From Spirosoma foliorum (lineage in GTDB: Bacteria; Bacteroidota; Bacteroidia; Cytophagales; Spirosomataceae), in NCBI RefSeq assembly GCF_014117325.1, contig NZ_CP059732.1, forward strand, positions 7,691,001 to 7,755,000: a DNA stretch of 64,000 bases, read 5' to 3'. A model generated the notes under the pieces. It ran no database searches. It was given only the letters and a program-made list of their open reading frames with translations, and was not told the origin of the DNA. Both the position numbers and the translations under genes were made by a program. Position 1 is the stretch's first letter; the number at the start of each line of letters is the position of its first letter. This document shows, one piece after another, positions 35,901 through 44,404 of this stretch.

Positions 35901-36916
35901 GTACACGCCTGGACGAATCAGAGTTTGACGAGGAAATTCCCGTAGCTTTAGAAGTGGAGTCGCTTCTGGAACTGGCAGCTCAACAACTCCCGCAGGTGTC
36001 GTTAACGGAACATTATCGTAGTCATTCACTCGATCTAATTAGCTTCTCAAACGAACATTTCTATCAGAATAAACTATCACTCTTGCCACATTTCGATGAG
36101 ATTAATAAACAAGAACCAGCCATCCGTTATTTGAATGTAAAAGGTATCTGGCAACAGAACACAAATCCTGTTGAAGCTGAAGCCGTTTTACAACTCCTCG
36201 AGCAATTAGCCACTGAATTACCTGATCGTTCCATAGGTATTGTGACGTTCAACTATCCCCAGCAGCAGTTAATTCAGGATATGCTGGAGAGTAAACGTAG
36301 CGAAAGCATCTTGTCTGTAGAAGGCAATGCGGACAAGATGTCTACCTCACATTTATTCGTCAAAAACATCGAGAACGTGCAAGGGGATGAGCGCGACGTC
36401 ATCATCTTTTCCATTGGTTATGCCGCCGATGAGCGTGGCCGTTTGTCGATGAATTTTGGTAGCCTAAATACACGAGGTGGCGAAAACCGCCTGAATGTAG
36501 CTGTAACACGAGCACGAGAACGTGTGTACGTTGTGACAAGCCTATGGCCTGACCAATTGACAATTGCAGAAACGGCAAATGAAGGCCCTAAACTACTAAA
36601 GGCTTATCTCTCTTATGCGTTAAATGTGGCGCAGGAGCAATTTCAACCAATACCCCAACCACAACAAAGCATACCGTCAGATACATTACTGAAGGACCGA
36701 TTAGTGGTTGAACATCCTAACTGGAAAACTGATCTTCCCTTCGCCGATTTAACGATCAAATCGGGTGAAGCCTATGAAGCACTTATACTCACGGATGACG
36801 ATGCCTATTATCAACAAACAGCTAAACAGGCGCATGCCTATTTACCAATAGCCTTGCGGGCTCGAAGGTGGCCATTTCAGCGGGTTTGGAGTCGCGAATT
36901 TTGGCGAAAACAGTAG
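32882..36916 (+). CDS. Large SF1 DNA/RNA helicase with DUF4011-like N-terminus and degenerate Vsr-like C-terminus
   Basis: 1344 residues from GTG 32882; GTG 32900 is also possible. The N-terminal SSRNRSLLL region recalls DUF4011. Walker A is VVQGPPGTGKSQLIANLM (about 342). Motif II is DLVIFDEASQCF (about 966), then VVTGDNQQLRPS, and the SF1 motifs ENVQGDERDVIIFS and NVAVTRARERVYVV. The C-terminus (WPFQRVWSREFW) resembles the MTES/Vsr-type nuclease fold, but the usual ECDG is TDDD, so nuclease activity is doubtful. Residues about 270-308 are encoded by an inserted heptamer palindrome. Neighbours do not define a defence cluster, so its role in repair or defence is open. Confidence 0.85.
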   Translation: MNPINPVKTPQGRLAVQTVLKTFRRRLTNLSSRNRSLLLTSLPAGQYLDLQETDFLLNKPAFTIIADLIGRKPSVALCEVLDARQERSNEVSRKLRRIDRMARFIEEERGTEDLYVGWPFVKGKFLDETVVHGPLLFFPVKIEQQGKFWKITRRGDELAFLNPTLALAYGQFNQVKLPDEIVEKTMDDFDRDPTIFRTQLYEWLKTTPLEINFNQDLFTDKFQFFNKQSAKDLAQLERTGELKLYSEAVLGIFPQAGSFLVPDYDALLARSQEQGAGDEEEVVDGQDIADTEALVPSLLFPVPGSLPPTSFLAEKSIHTPLPLDASQEAAVRAVKAGQSLVVQGPPGTGKSQLIANLMADAAASGKRVLLVCQKRAALDVVQERLRQVGMAPFIALIHDFQDDRRTLYAQIASQINQLDAYRQQNNSLNAVLLERDFEIESRRIDETLGELQAFKQALFDTTESGVSAKELYLTCASAVPVIQLDDIYPQFHLLNVDNFIRRLTDYAAYQQRLGQQNSWAERVSFAAFTNADLSKADQTITKWVQLYDTTNEQTVRLVGNPLSLAQLATWQAHDWEITALLNLLDSPAWAVAKQLRNLPTHPVLTTEEAKFEQLAHAWEESLELPGPETSLVTAELRAFKALLADALTARSAWVSWNWWQLTNAGKAQLQLVASANSLTLTEADLQTLATKVDKRIRLEATRYEANSLLLGLSLPEQPDSIRLLHRAQHIVERINDSQPIAQLPESCWQSYKQFVETITQLLGVAATVEEERISAQVYLTANQLNGIWEDSSLAIQLRQALREDFDLLVESDRLQEGFSEHEQIVVKRLEQLEPDRWVIDFQTSLRRAWLDHIEMAYPELRSVSSLKMGQWEQILQESVLRKQALSRDILLVKLREQTYRNLTFNRLNNIVTYRDLLHQTTKKRNVWPVRKLMESFADEVFKLVPCWLASPESVSAMFPLTEGLFDLVIFDEASQCFSENGVPSIVRGKQVVVTGDNQQLRPSDLYRTRLDESEFDEEIPVALEVESLLELAAQQLPQVSLTEHYRSHSLDLISFSNEHFYQNKLSLLPHFDEINKQEPAIRYLNVKGIWQQNTNPVEAEAVLQLLEQLATELPDRSIGIVTFNYPQQQLIQDMLESKRSESILSVEGNADKMSTSHLFVKNIENVQGDERDVIIFSIGYAADERGRLSMNFGSLNTRGGENRLNVAVTRARERVYVVTSLWPDQLTIAETANEGPKLLKAYLSYALNVAQEQFQPIPQPQQSIPSDTLLKDRLVVEHPNWKTDLPFADLTIKSGEAYEALILTDDDAYYQQTAKQAHAYLPIALRARRWPFQRVWSREFWRKQ
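33690..33803 (+). repeat. Heptamer-arm palindrome inside the helicase coding sequence
   Basis: The left arm (33690-33717) reads as 7-base units GGAGCCA, GGAACAG, GGAGCAG and so on. The right arm (about 33769-33803), on the reverse strand, reads GGGGCAG, GGAGCCA, GGGACAG, GGAACAG. It keeps the open reading frame and encodes a Glu/Asp/Pro-rich linker, with no stop introduced, ahead of the helicase core. Confidence 0.75.
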
Positions 36917-36944
36917 CGCGGTGTGCCGTAGCGTTACTTACAAT

Positions 36945-36977
36945 AAAAAAAGCCTGAGCTACCTCAGGCTTTTTATT
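36945..36977. terminator. Bidirectional terminator between helicase gene and carA
   Basis: A stem with core AGCCTGAG/CTCAGGCT is bordered by an A-run and a T-run, loop of about four bases. It lies between the convergent helicase gene and carA. Confidence 0.9.
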
Positions 36978-38080
36978 TATTCGTTCATCATACCAATAAA
37001 CTGATCGAACAGATAGTGCGAGTCATGCGGACCTGGTGATGATTCTGGGTGATATTGCACTGAAAATGCAGGCTTATCTTTCCGACGAATACCTTCAATC
37101 GTTTTATCGTTGAGATTAATGTGGGTCAATTCAACGTTATCGGTATCCATCACTTCGTCAGCTTTTACAGCAAAACCGTGGTTTTGGGAGGTGACTTCGC
37201 AATGGCCAGTAATCAGATTTTTCACCGGGTGGTTCAATCCGCGGTGGCCATTATGCATTTTGTACGTTGAAATACCACTGGCTAGCGACAAAATCTGATG
37301 GCCTAAACAAATACCAAACAAAGGCGTTTCGGTCTCTAAGGCTTGCTTGACTGTTTCTACAGCATACGGCATAGCTGCTGGATCGCCGGGACCATTAGCA
37401 ATAAAATAGCCATTCGGTTTCCAGGCGGCTAATTCAGCGTATGGCGTTTTAGCCGGAAACACTTTGCAGAATACACCACGTTGGTTAAAGTTGCTTAGAA
37501 TGCTCTTTTTAACCCCTAAATCAAGAACGGCTACCCGTAGCTTCGATTCTGGGTTGCCTTGTTCATAAGCCTGCTGTGTGCAGACTTCCGACGACAGTTC
37601 AAGGCCATCCATATCAGGCACTTTCTGTAGTTCAGCCAGCAATACAGCCGGGTCCAGAATTTCAGACGAAATAATGCAGTTCATAACGCCTTTCGAGCGG
37701 ATATAACGCACTAGTTGCCGAGTATCAACACCGTGAATGCCAACAATGCCTGCCTTTTCGAAGTAATCCTGCAATGAGCCGTCCGCCGTATAGCGTGAGT
37801 GTACATTGGAGAAAAAATTGCAGACCATCGCCCGAATTTTCACGCTACCAGATTCTTGTTCGGCGTTATTCAGCACACCATAGTTGCCAATGTGCGATGT
37901 TGTGTTAATAATTACCTGACCGTAGTAGGAGGGATCTGTGTAAATCTCCTGGTAACCGGTCATGCCTGTGTTGAAGCAAATTTCACCACCAGCTGTTCCT
38001 ATTTTACCAAGGGCTAATCCCCGATATACGGTTCCGTCCTGCAAAACTAACAGGGCTTCAGGCTGCTTCGTATGTTTCAT
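36977..38080 (-). CDS. carA: Carbamoyl-phosphate synthase small subunit (glutaminase)
   Basis: 367 residues. The N-terminal CPSase_sm domain (residues 1-150) opens with ALLVLQDGTVYRGLALG and FNTGMTGYQEIYTDPSYYGQ. The C-terminal class I glutaminase has the nucleophilic Cys in PLFGICLGHQILSLASG and the His/Glu pair in QYHPESSPGPHDS. It makes ammonia from glutamine for pyrimidine and arginine synthesis; the large subunit is not in the window. It starts about 25 bases downstream of the ribosomal operon terminator, with no separate promoter seen. Confidence 0.96.
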   Translation of the reverse strand: MKHTKQPEALLVLQDGTVYRGLALGKIGTAGGEICFNTGMTGYQEIYTDPSYYGQVIINTTSHIGNYGVLNNAEQESGSVKIRAMVCNFFSNVHSRYTADGSLQDYFEKAGIVGIHGVDTRQLVRYIRSKGVMNCIISSEILDPAVLLAELQKVPDMDGLELSSEVCTQQAYEQGNPESKLRVAVLDLGVKKSILSNFNQRGVFCKVFPAKTPYAELAAWKPNGYFIANGPGDPAAMPYAVETVKQALETETPLFGICLGHQILSLASGISTYKMHNGHRGLNHPVKNLITGHCEVTSQNHGFAVKADEVMDTDNVELTHINLNDKTIEGIRRKDKPAFSVQYHPESSPGPHDSHYLFDQFIGMMNE

Positions 38081-38104
38081 CTATGCGTTTTGGCTTGAAA
38101 GACT

Positions 38105-38136
38105 AAAAAAAAAGGGCTAACCATTGCGGTTAACCC
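38105..38136 (-). terminator. Terminator at the end of the ribosomal operon
   Basis: On the minus strand the stem GGGTTAACC/GGTTAGCCC (38136-38128 with 38122-38114) is followed by nine Ts (38113-38105). It follows rplQ and precedes carA, which could be read through it. Confidence 0.85.
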
Positions 38137-38168
38137 ATTTCTATATGACGTTTTTGTAAGTCACTCCG

Positions 38169-38951
38169 TTATGCTTCTTCTTTACCACCTTTTAAACGAT
38201 CCTGTAACTCGTTCAGTTCATCCCATTTGCCATCGCGGGCCAGGGCTGCCTGTTCGTTCCAGGTTGTTGCGTCATGTACGTTGAAACGAGGACCTGCATC
38301 AGCTAAAACTTGTTGAACGGCTTCGTCTTGTGCATCGGCTAACTGTGCAAAGGTAATAATCCCAGCATTATTGAGCAACTCAGCAATTTTTGGACCGATA
38401 CCTTCAATTTTAGTCAGGTCGTCACCAGCGGCTTCAGCAGCAGGAGCTTCTTCGGCAGCAACAGGTGTCGTTTCTACTACTTCTGCAGCAGGTACTTCAG
38501 CTGTTTCAGCAGCACGTGCACCACTGCTACGGCGGCTACGACGGGTTTTGGTGGTAGCAGCAGCTTTTTCAGCGGCAGCCGCAAGAAGAGTTTCGTTGAA
38601 ATCAACCAGTTCGATCAGGCAGGTTTCAGCATTATCACCCAGGCGATTGCCTAATTTAATGATGCGTGTGTAACCGCCTGGACGGCTAGCGATTTTATCG
38701 GCTACAGTGCCGAACAATTCTTTAATCGTCTCCTTATCGCTCAACGATTGGAATACAACGCGACGATTTTGGTAGGTGTCATCTTTAGCCCGGGTCAAAA
38801 TAGGCTCCACGAATTTGCGGAGTTCTTTCGCCTTCGCTACCGTCGTCTCAATGCGCTTGTGCAGGATGAGCGACGAGGCCATGTTCTGCAACATCGCTTC
38901 GCGGTGCGAGTGCGTCCGGCTTAGGTGATTATCTTTTTTACCGTGTCTCAT
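38169..38951 (-). CDS. rplQ: Ribosomal protein L17 with C-terminal helix-hairpin-helix extension
   Basis: 260 residues, against about 120 for standard L17. Residues 1-120 are the L17 core ([57 protein letters not shown]). An Ala/Glu/Arg linker of about 65 residues follows. The last 75 residues are a DUF4332-like helix-hairpin-helix domain ([20 protein letters not shown]). Such appended domains occur on other Bacteroidota ribosomal proteins. It is the last gene of the S10-spc-alpha operon, after rpoA. Confidence 0.93.
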   Translation of the reverse strand: MRHGKKDNHLSRTHSHREAMLQNMASSLILHKRIETTVAKAKELRKFVEPILTRAKDDTYQNRRVVFQSLSDKETIKELFGTVADKIASRPGGYTRIIKLGNRLGDNAETCLIELVDFNETLLAAAAEKAAATTKTRRSRRSSGARAAETAEVPAAEVVETTPVAAEEAPAAEAAGDDLTKIEGIGPKIAELLNNAGIITFAQLADAQDEAVQQVLADAGPRFNVHDATTWNEQAALARDGKWDELNELQDRLKGGKEEA

Positions 38952-38962
38952 TATCTTGTGAG

Positions 38963-39046
38963 GTTTACGGTTTTCGGTTTACAATTTACGGCCGACTGAT
39001 GCAGATAGAAATCGCTTCGCGCCACCGTAAACCAAAAACCGTAAAC
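38963..39046. repeat. Heptamer-arm palindrome (GTTTAYG family) between rpoA and rplQ
   Basis: The left arm (38963-38990) has units GTTTACG, GTTTTCG, GTTTACA and ATTTACG. The right arm (39026-39046) on the reverse strand has GTTTACG, GTTTTTG, GTTTACG. The inner end (GCCACCG) repeats the GGTGGC core seen at 16362 and 20844. Confidence 0.85.
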
Positions 39047-39050
39047 CGAC

Positions 39051-40041
39051 TTAATCTTCGTCTAATCTGTACTTAGCGACGTCCATACCGAACGTCAGGT
39101 TCTTTTCAGCAACTAATTGCTCAAGCTCCGTTAGAGACTTCTTACCGAAGTTACGGAACTTCATCATGTCTGAAATCTCTAACCGAACGAGGTCACCCAG
39201 CGTCCGTACATCAGCCGACTTAAGACAGTTGTAAGCACGTACCGACAGATCGAGGTCAGCCAGCGACGTTTTCAGAAGTTTCCGCATGTGCAGTACTTCT
39301 TCGTCTACTACATTTTCCTCTTCTGGCTTAGCCGTTTCGAACGTCATCGTTTGATCTGAGAACAGCATGAAGTGCTGAATCAGGATATAAGCTGCACCTT
39401 TTAGAGCCTCTTCAGGGTGGATAGAACCATCCGTTTCGATATCTAATAATAGCCGCTCATAGTCCGTTTTCTGCTCAACCCGCGTGTTTTCAACGCTATA
39501 TTTCACGTTTTTGATTGGCGTGTAAATAGCATCGAATGGGGATATGACCAAACGGAAGTTCGTTTGCACGTGGTTCATCAGCCGGAACATAGCCACGACC
39601 TTTTTCCACGAAAATTTCCATCTCTAAATCTCGGGTATCGTCGATGTGACAGATTTCCAGTTCAGGGTTCAACACCTCGAACGATGGCGAGAATTTAGAT
39701 ATATCACCGGCTTTGAGGACCGATTGTTTCTTTATGTTGACGGTGATCTTGTTGTCGACCATGTCATTGATCTTCTTGAATCGAACCATTTTCAGGTTCA
39801 GAATAATCTCTGTCACGTCTTCAACAACGCCCTCGATAGAAGAAAACTCGTGCAACACACCTGGAAATTTTACGCTGGTGATGGCGTACCCTTCCAGTGA
39901 TGACAGCAAAATGCGACGTAGCGCATTGCCGATTGTTACACCGTATCCTTTTTCAAGGGGTTTGAATTCAAACACCCCGTGAAAGTCGTCAGCTTTCTCC
40001 ACTACGACTTTGTCGGGCATTTGGAACGCTAAAATTGACAT
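39051..40041 (-). CDS. rpoA: RNA polymerase alpha subunit, reading frame broken by one base
   Basis: Two overlapping frames together give a normal alpha subunit of about 330 residues. The first (40041 to about 39540) covers assembly and dimerisation ([20 protein letters not shown]) and runs to FGHIPI. The second continues [20 protein letters not shown] to the C-terminal domain ([19 protein letters not shown]) and stops at 39051. They are joined only if one base is removed near GGGG 39538-39541. Because the gene is essential, a sequencing or assembly error is the simplest cause. It lies in the alpha operon between rpsD and rplQ. Confidence 0.9.
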
Positions 40042-40091
40042 ACGTTTCGTATTTTACAGCAGTTCTCTGCCTTGGCGTGAAGACTGAAATG

Positions 40092-40175
40092 GTACGGTTT
40101 TCAGTACTTCGGTTTTAGAACTTTACTGGCCGAATGACCAGCTTTCAACTAAAACCAATCAACCTAAACCGTAAC
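40092..40175. repeat. Imperfect palindrome between rpsD and rpoA
   Basis: Arms 40092-40129 and 40138-40175 pair over about 38 bases with mismatches. Both contain short repeats such as CGGTTTTCAG and CGGTTTTAG with period near 7 or 14. It fills the gap upstream of rpoA. Confidence 0.65.
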
Positions 40176-40224
40176 TTATTTATACAAAATCCAGCAGAAC
40201 CCAGGATGAGTTCTGCTAGTAAGC

Positions 40225-40830
40225 TTACTTCGAATACAATTCGACGATTGCCTGCTCGTTGAAATTCTCAGGGATCTGATCACGCTCAGGGTAGCTAATG
40301 AACTTACCCGTTAATTGTTGTGCATCCCATTCAACCCAGTTATAACGCTTCGTATTACGGGCAGCTACACTTGTTGAAACAGCTTCGAGTGATTTCGACT
40401 TCTCACGAACACCGATCAATTGACCAGGTTTCAGTGAATAAGAAGGAATGTTAACCACTTCGCCATCAACAACGATATGTTTGTGAGACACCAACTGACG
40501 AGCAGCCCGGCGTGAAGAAGCGATACCCAAGCGATAAACCGTGTTATCTAAGCGGGCTTCGCATAATTTGAGCAGGTTTTCACCTGTGATACCCTCGCGA
40601 ACCTGTGCCCGGTGGAACAGTGCACGGAACTGACGCTCCAGGATACCATACGTGTATTTTACTTTCTGCTTTTCCAGCAATTGGAGTGCATATTCGGACT
40701 GTTTCCGTTTGCGACCCCGACCGTGCATACCCGGTCCGTAATTTTTTTTCTGAAGCGCTTTGCTCGGGCCCATGATGGGTTCACCGAACTTGCGCGAGAT
40801 TTTGGCTTTTGGCCCAATGTAACGTGCCAT
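40225..40830 (-). CDS. rpsD: Ribosomal protein S4
   Basis: 201 residues. The N-terminal S4 domain opens [18 protein letters not shown] and has no zinc cysteines. The S4 RNA-binding fold is [20 protein letters not shown] followed by [14 protein letters not shown]. It nucleates 30S assembly by binding the 5' domain of 16S rRNA, and in other bacteria represses its own operon. Its place between rpsK and rpoA is the usual alpha-operon order. Confidence 0.97.
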   Translation of the reverse strand: MARYIGPKAKISRKFGEPIMGPSKALQKKNYGPGMHGRGRKRKQSEYALQLLEKQKVKYTYGILERQFRALFHRAQVREGITGENLLKLCEARLDNTVYRLGIASSRRAARQLVSHKHIVVDGEVVNIPSYSLKPGQLIGVREKSKSLEAVSTSVAARNTKRYNWVEWDAQQLTGKFISYPERDQIPENFNEQAIVELYSK

Positions 40831-40909
40831 TCTTCAATGAATGAATAATTGTGAAACAATGGACAGACACAACTAAATGTCGCCTGCCCCTATTCATGCC
40901 ATCCGTAAA

Positions 40910-41305
40910 TTATACGCGACGACGTTTTGGCGGCCGGCACCCATTGTGCGGCAGCGGGGTAATATCACGAATCGTTGTTACTTCGATACCTGAATTCTGA
41001 ATGGTACGGATAGCCGATTCACGACCTGATCCTGGACCTTTCACGAATACTTCTGCTTTGCGCATACCCAGATCGTGGGCAACGACAGCACAGTTTTGAG
41101 CGGCTGTTTGAGCAGCATAAGGGGTGTTTTTCTTTGAGCCACGGAAGCCCATTTTACCCGCAGATGCCCAGGAGATAACCTGGCCGTTCATGTTGGTGAT
41201 CGAAATGATGATGTTGTTAAACGTAGCCCGGATGTGCACCTGACCAACGGGTTCAACAACTACCACCCGCTTTTTCGCTTTGTCTTTGCGTTTTGCTTGA
41301 GCCAT
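40910..41305 (-). CDS. rpsK: Ribosomal protein S11
   Basis: 131 residues. The N-terminal lysine-rich tail ([20 protein letters not shown]) precedes the universal S11 core: [34 protein letters not shown], and the C-terminal [12 protein letters not shown]. It forms part of the 30S platform near the mRNA exit. It lies between rpsM and rpsD. Confidence 0.97.
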   Translation of the reverse strand: MAQAKRKDKAKKRVVVVEPVGQVHIRATFNNIIISITNMNGQVISWASAGKMGFRGSKKNTPYAAQTAAQNCAVVAHDLGMRKAEVFVKGPGSGRESAIRTIQNSGIEVTTIRDITPLPHNGCRPPKRRRV

Positions 41306-41404
41306 TGTTTGTAGGTAATCGTCAATGTGTCACCGGGAATCATTACTTGCCAATCAGTTAAGAATGACTTCAAATGCTCCGTATGACGATGAGCGACCGA
41401 TTAA

Positions 41405-41782
41405 TTATTTAGTTACTTTCTTCTTGTTAGCAACTGTCTTACGCTTCCCTTTGCGGGTACGTAAGTTGTTTTTGGTATGCTGGCCACGAACCGGCAATCC
41501 TTTCCGGTGACGTAAGCCCCGGTAACAGCCGATGTCCATCAAACGTTTGATGCTCAACTGAATTTCCGAACGTAACTGGCCTTCTACCTTGTATTCATTC
41601 GAGATTGCGTTACGAACCGCACTCGCTTCTTCATCAGACCACTCATTGGCTTTCTTATCAACACTGATGCCAGCGTCGGTCAGGATTTTCTTAGCCCGGC
41701 TACGACCAATGCCGTAGATGTAAGTTAGCGCGATTTCACCACGCTTCTTGTCTGGAATATCAACACCTGCAATACGTGCCAT
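41405..41782 (-). CDS. rpsM: Ribosomal protein S13
   Basis: 125 residues. [20 protein letters not shown] and [11 protein letters not shown] show the helix-hairpin-helix N-terminus; [19 protein letters not shown] and a lysine-rich tail end the protein. It sits at the 30S head and contacts the large subunit. It follows rpmJ with a two-base gap. Confidence 0.97.
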   Translation of the reverse strand: MARIAGVDIPDKKRGEIALTYIYGIGRSRAKKILTDAGISVDKKANEWSDEEASAVRNAISNEYKVEGQLRSEIQLSIKRLMDIGCYRGLRHRKGLPVRGQHTKNNLRTRKGKRKTVANKKKVTK

Positions 41783-41784
41783 GC

Positions 41785-41901
41785 TTAGCCTTGTCTTTGT
41801 TTGTAACGGGGATTCTTTTTGTTGATCACGTACAGCTTCCCTTTCCGCCGGATCACTTTGCAGTCTTCACTGCGCTTTTTGATGGACGCTTTAACTTTCA
41901 T
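41785..41901 (-). CDS. rpmJ: Ribosomal protein L36 (zinc-free form)
   Basis: 38 residues, found by reading the minus strand between infA and rpsM. The sequence opens [20 protein letters not shown] and ends [12 protein letters not shown]. Zinc-type L36 has three cysteines and a histidine; here only one cysteine remains, so this is the zinc-independent form. Between it and infA lies a heptamer palindrome. Confidence 0.95.
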   Translation of the reverse strand: MKVKASIKKRSEDCKVIRRKGKLYVINKKNPRYKQRQG

Positions 41902-41910
41902 GATTGAAAA

Positions 41911-41983
41911 GTTTGTAGTTCGTAGTTTGAAGTTTGTAGTTATCAGAGGGTAAACCTCAAACTACGAACCACAAACTTCAAAC
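41911..41983. repeat. Heptamer-arm palindrome (GTTTGWA family) between infA and rpmJ
   Basis: Arms 41911-41941 and 41953-41983 (31 bases each) split into four and a half 7-base units. The left has GTTTGTA, GTTCGTA, GTTTGAA, GTTTGTA; the right arm on the reverse strand has GTTTGAA, GTTTGTG, GTTCGTA, GTTTGAG. The units are degenerate in the same positions. Confidence 0.9.
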
Positions 41984-41985
41984 GA

Positions 41986-42204
41986 TTATTTATACCGATA
42001 CACAATCCTTGCCTTACTTAGATCATAAGGCGACATTTCTAACTTTACGCGATCTCCGGGCAAAATTTTGATGTAATTCATCCGCATTTTGCCAGAGATG
42101 TGAGCAATTACCTCATGCTTGTTGGCCAATTCGACCCGGAACATTGCATTCGATAATGCCTCCAAAATCACACCGTCTTGTTCTATTGAATTCTGCTTTG
42201 CCAT
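41986..42204 (-). CDS. infA: Translation initiation factor IF-1
   Basis: 72 residues, the normal length. The OB-fold opens [20 protein letters not shown] and has [20 protein letters not shown] followed by [20 protein letters not shown]. It binds the 30S A site during initiation. It follows map by six bases and is separated from rpmJ by the heptamer palindrome. Confidence 0.97.
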   Translation of the reverse strand: MAKQNSIEQDGVILEALSNAMFRVELANKHEVIAHISGKMRMNYIKILPGDRVKLEMSPYDLSKARIVYRYK

Positions 42205-42210
42205 GTTGCT

Positions 42211-43050
42211 TTAAACTGCCATCAGTTCCTGTGTATCGACCATCAGGCTAGTATTCGCGGTAACTGCTTCGATATATTCAAAGGTGGTTAAGATCTCGGG
42301 TTTCCCTTTCCGAACGGCTACTGTGTGTTCAAAGTGAGCCGAAGGTTTACGATCAACTGTCCGAATAGTCCAACCATCGCGTTCCTGCACAACTCCCTTC
42401 TTACCGAAGTTAATCATTGGCTCAATCGCCAAAATCATACCTTCCCGTAATTTGGGACCCTGACCTCGCTTTCCGTAATTAGGTACTTCAGGCGCTTCGT
42501 GTAGGTTCTGACCAACGCCATGACCAACTAACTCCCGAACTACCGAATAACCGAACTTCTCAGTGTAGGTCTGAATGGCATATCCGATATCGCCAACCCG
42601 ATTCCCTTCTATTGCTTGGCCTAAGCCGATATAAAGAGACTCCTTTGTTCGGCTTAAAAGCCGACGAACAGATGGACTTACATCGCCGACGGGATACGTA
42701 TAGGCGCTATCGCTATGAAAACCGTTCAGTTTAACACCGCAGTCAATCGAGATAATATCCCCGTCGCGAAGTTCGTAGCGGCTTGGAAATCCATGAACCA
42801 CCACATCATTGACCGAGATACAGAGTGAAGCCGGAAACTTGTTATAACCTAAGAATGATGGGATACCACCATTATCCTTTATAAACGTTTCTGCAACAAT
42901 ATCCAGTTCCTTTGTGGTAACACCAGGCCGGATAAGTTTTGCCACTTCGGCATGTGCTTTTCCGAGCAACTGGGCACTGATTTTTATCAAAGCAATTTCA
43001 TCATCGCTTCTATAAAAAATCATCTTCTCCTTTTTATCAGAACCGGCCAT
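42211..43050 (-). CDS. map: Methionine aminopeptidase, type I
   Basis: 279 residues, with an N-terminal extension of about 15 residues before the first helix (IFYRSDDEIALIKISAQLLG). The metal ligands lie in SIDCGVKLNGFHSDSAYTY (two Asp), VGHGVGQNLHEAPEVPNYG (His), LAIEPMINFG (Glu) and FEHTVAV (Glu region). The enzyme removes the initiator methionine from new proteins. It sits between secY and infA, as usual. Confidence 0.96.
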   Translation of the reverse strand: MAGSDKKEKMIFYRSDDEIALIKISAQLLGKAHAEVAKLIRPGVTTKELDIVAETFIKDNGGIPSFLGYNKFPASLCISVNDVVVHGFPSRYELRDGDIISIDCGVKLNGFHSDSAYTYPVGDVSPSVRRLLSRTKESLYIGLGQAIEGNRVGDIGYAIQTYTEKFGYSVVRELVGHGVGQNLHEAPEVPNYGKRGQGPKLREGMILAIEPMINFGKKGVVQERDGWTIRTVDRKPSAHFEHTVAVRKGKPEILTTFEYIEAVTANTSLMVDTQELMAV

Positions 43051-43055
43051 TTCAA

Positions 43056-44372
43056 TTAAGCTGCTACAGTCTCGCTCGTCCGTCCCTGTACTCGACCTGA
43101 TTTCATCAGACCTTCGTACCGACGCATGAGCAGATAACTTTCTACTTGCTGAAGCGTATCCAATACAACACCTACCATAATTAACAGGGATGTGCCACCA
43201 AAGAATTGGGCAAAACCACTAGTCATTCCTAATAGATTGGCAATTGCAGGTAGAATCGCCACAATAGCTAGCATAATAGCACCAGGCAGCGTAATACGGT
43301 CAAGTACTGTACCAATGTATTCAGAGGTCTGAATCCCTGGTTTTACACCCGGAATAAAACCACCGCTACGCTTCATATCATCAGCAATCTGAACCGGGTT
43401 AACCGAGATAGCTGTATAAAAGAAGGTAAAGATGATGATCAGCAGGGCAAACAGAACATTGTACTGCCATGTTGTATAACTCTGAAATGCATTTTGTACG
43501 CTAGCAGCAAAATCGCTCTTCTCAGCAAACAGACCTGCCACATAAGTTGGAATGAACATTAACGCCTGAGCGAAAATGATAGGCATTACACCGGCTGCAT
43601 TCAACTTTAGGGGTAAGTACTGACGCTGTCCACCAACAACTTTGTTCCCAATGACTTGCTTTGCATATTGAATCGGAATCCGACGAACGGCTTGCGTCAA
43701 TACAACGGCACCCATAACAACAAAGTATAAGGCAACGATTTCCAAAACGAAAAGCAGGATTCCACCTGATCCTCTCGATTGTTGTTCACCGATAATGGCA
43801 CCTGGAAGCCGAGATACAATCCCAATCATGATGATCATGGAAATCCCGTTACCTATCCCTTTATCTGTAATCCGTTCGCCCAACCACATGCAGAAAATAG
43901 TCCCTGCTGTCAGTACAAATAATGAGGAGATCGTGAATAAACCGCGATCAATCAAAAGTGCTTCCTGTGGAATTGTTGTACGAACGTAGGTAATAGCCTG
44001 TACAGCTGTTACGCCAATCGTTAATATCCGAGTAATCTGGTTCAGCCGCTTACGACCCGACTCTCCTTCCTTCTGCATTTTCTGGAAGTAAGGAAGAGCC
44101 AGCGTGAGTAACTGAATAGCAATCGATGCCGAGATGTACGGCATGATACCGAGTGCAAAAATCGAAGCCTTACTGAACGCACCACCTAAAAAGGTGTCCA
44201 ATAAACCGAGTAACCCTTGCGGATTAAGATTCAGTTTCTGGGGGTCAACGCCCGGTAGCACAATTGCTGAACCGAGACGAAACGCCGTAATGAACAACAG
44301 CGTGTTGAGGATTCGACTCCGCAACTCGTCAATTGCAAAAATATTCTTGAACGTGGTGATGAGTCGGTTCAT
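43056..44372 (-). CDS. secY: Preprotein translocase subunit SecY
   Basis: 438 residues with ten membrane segments. Typical stretches are FRLGSAIVLPGVDP, GIMPYISASIAIQLLTLALP, GNGISMIIMIGIVSRLPG and the cytosolic loop GGFIPGVKPGIQTSEYIGTV. SecY forms the Sec channel with SecE and SecG. It follows rplO, in the normal spc-operon place. Confidence 0.97.
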   Translation of the reverse strand: MNRLITTFKNIFAIDELRSRILNTLLFITAFRLGSAIVLPGVDPQKLNLNPQGLLGLLDTFLGGAFSKASIFALGIMPYISASIAIQLLTLALPYFQKMQKEGESGRKRLNQITRILTIGVTAVQAITYVRTTIPQEALLIDRGLFTISSLFVLTAGTIFCMWLGERITDKGIGNGISMIIMIGIVSRLPGAIIGEQQSRGSGGILLFVLEIVALYFVVMGAVVLTQAVRRIPIQYAKQVIGNKVVGGQRQYLPLKLNAAGVMPIIFAQALMFIPTYVAGLFAEKSDFAASVQNAFQSYTTWQYNVLFALLIIIFTFFYTAISVNPVQIADDMKRSGGFIPGVKPGIQTSEYIGTVLDRITLPGAIMLAIVAILPAIANLLGMTSGFAQFFGGTSLLIMVGVVLDTLQQVESYLLMRRYEGLMKSGRVQGRTSETVAA

Positions 44373-44404
44373 AAAAGTAGATCGGTCTTTGCCGTGCTCA
44401 CAAC

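Noticed and set aside
32882..38080. A multi-gene phage defence island around the helicase
   Set aside because: The neighbours are a PepSY membrane protein and carA, with no methylase, nuclease or other defence gene. Only a single-gene system remains possible.
39051..40041. Two genuinely separate alpha-subunit genes
   Set aside because: The halves overlap in different frames with no start signal of their own for the second, and one base restores a normal gene, so an error is simpler. Kept as a finding to check.
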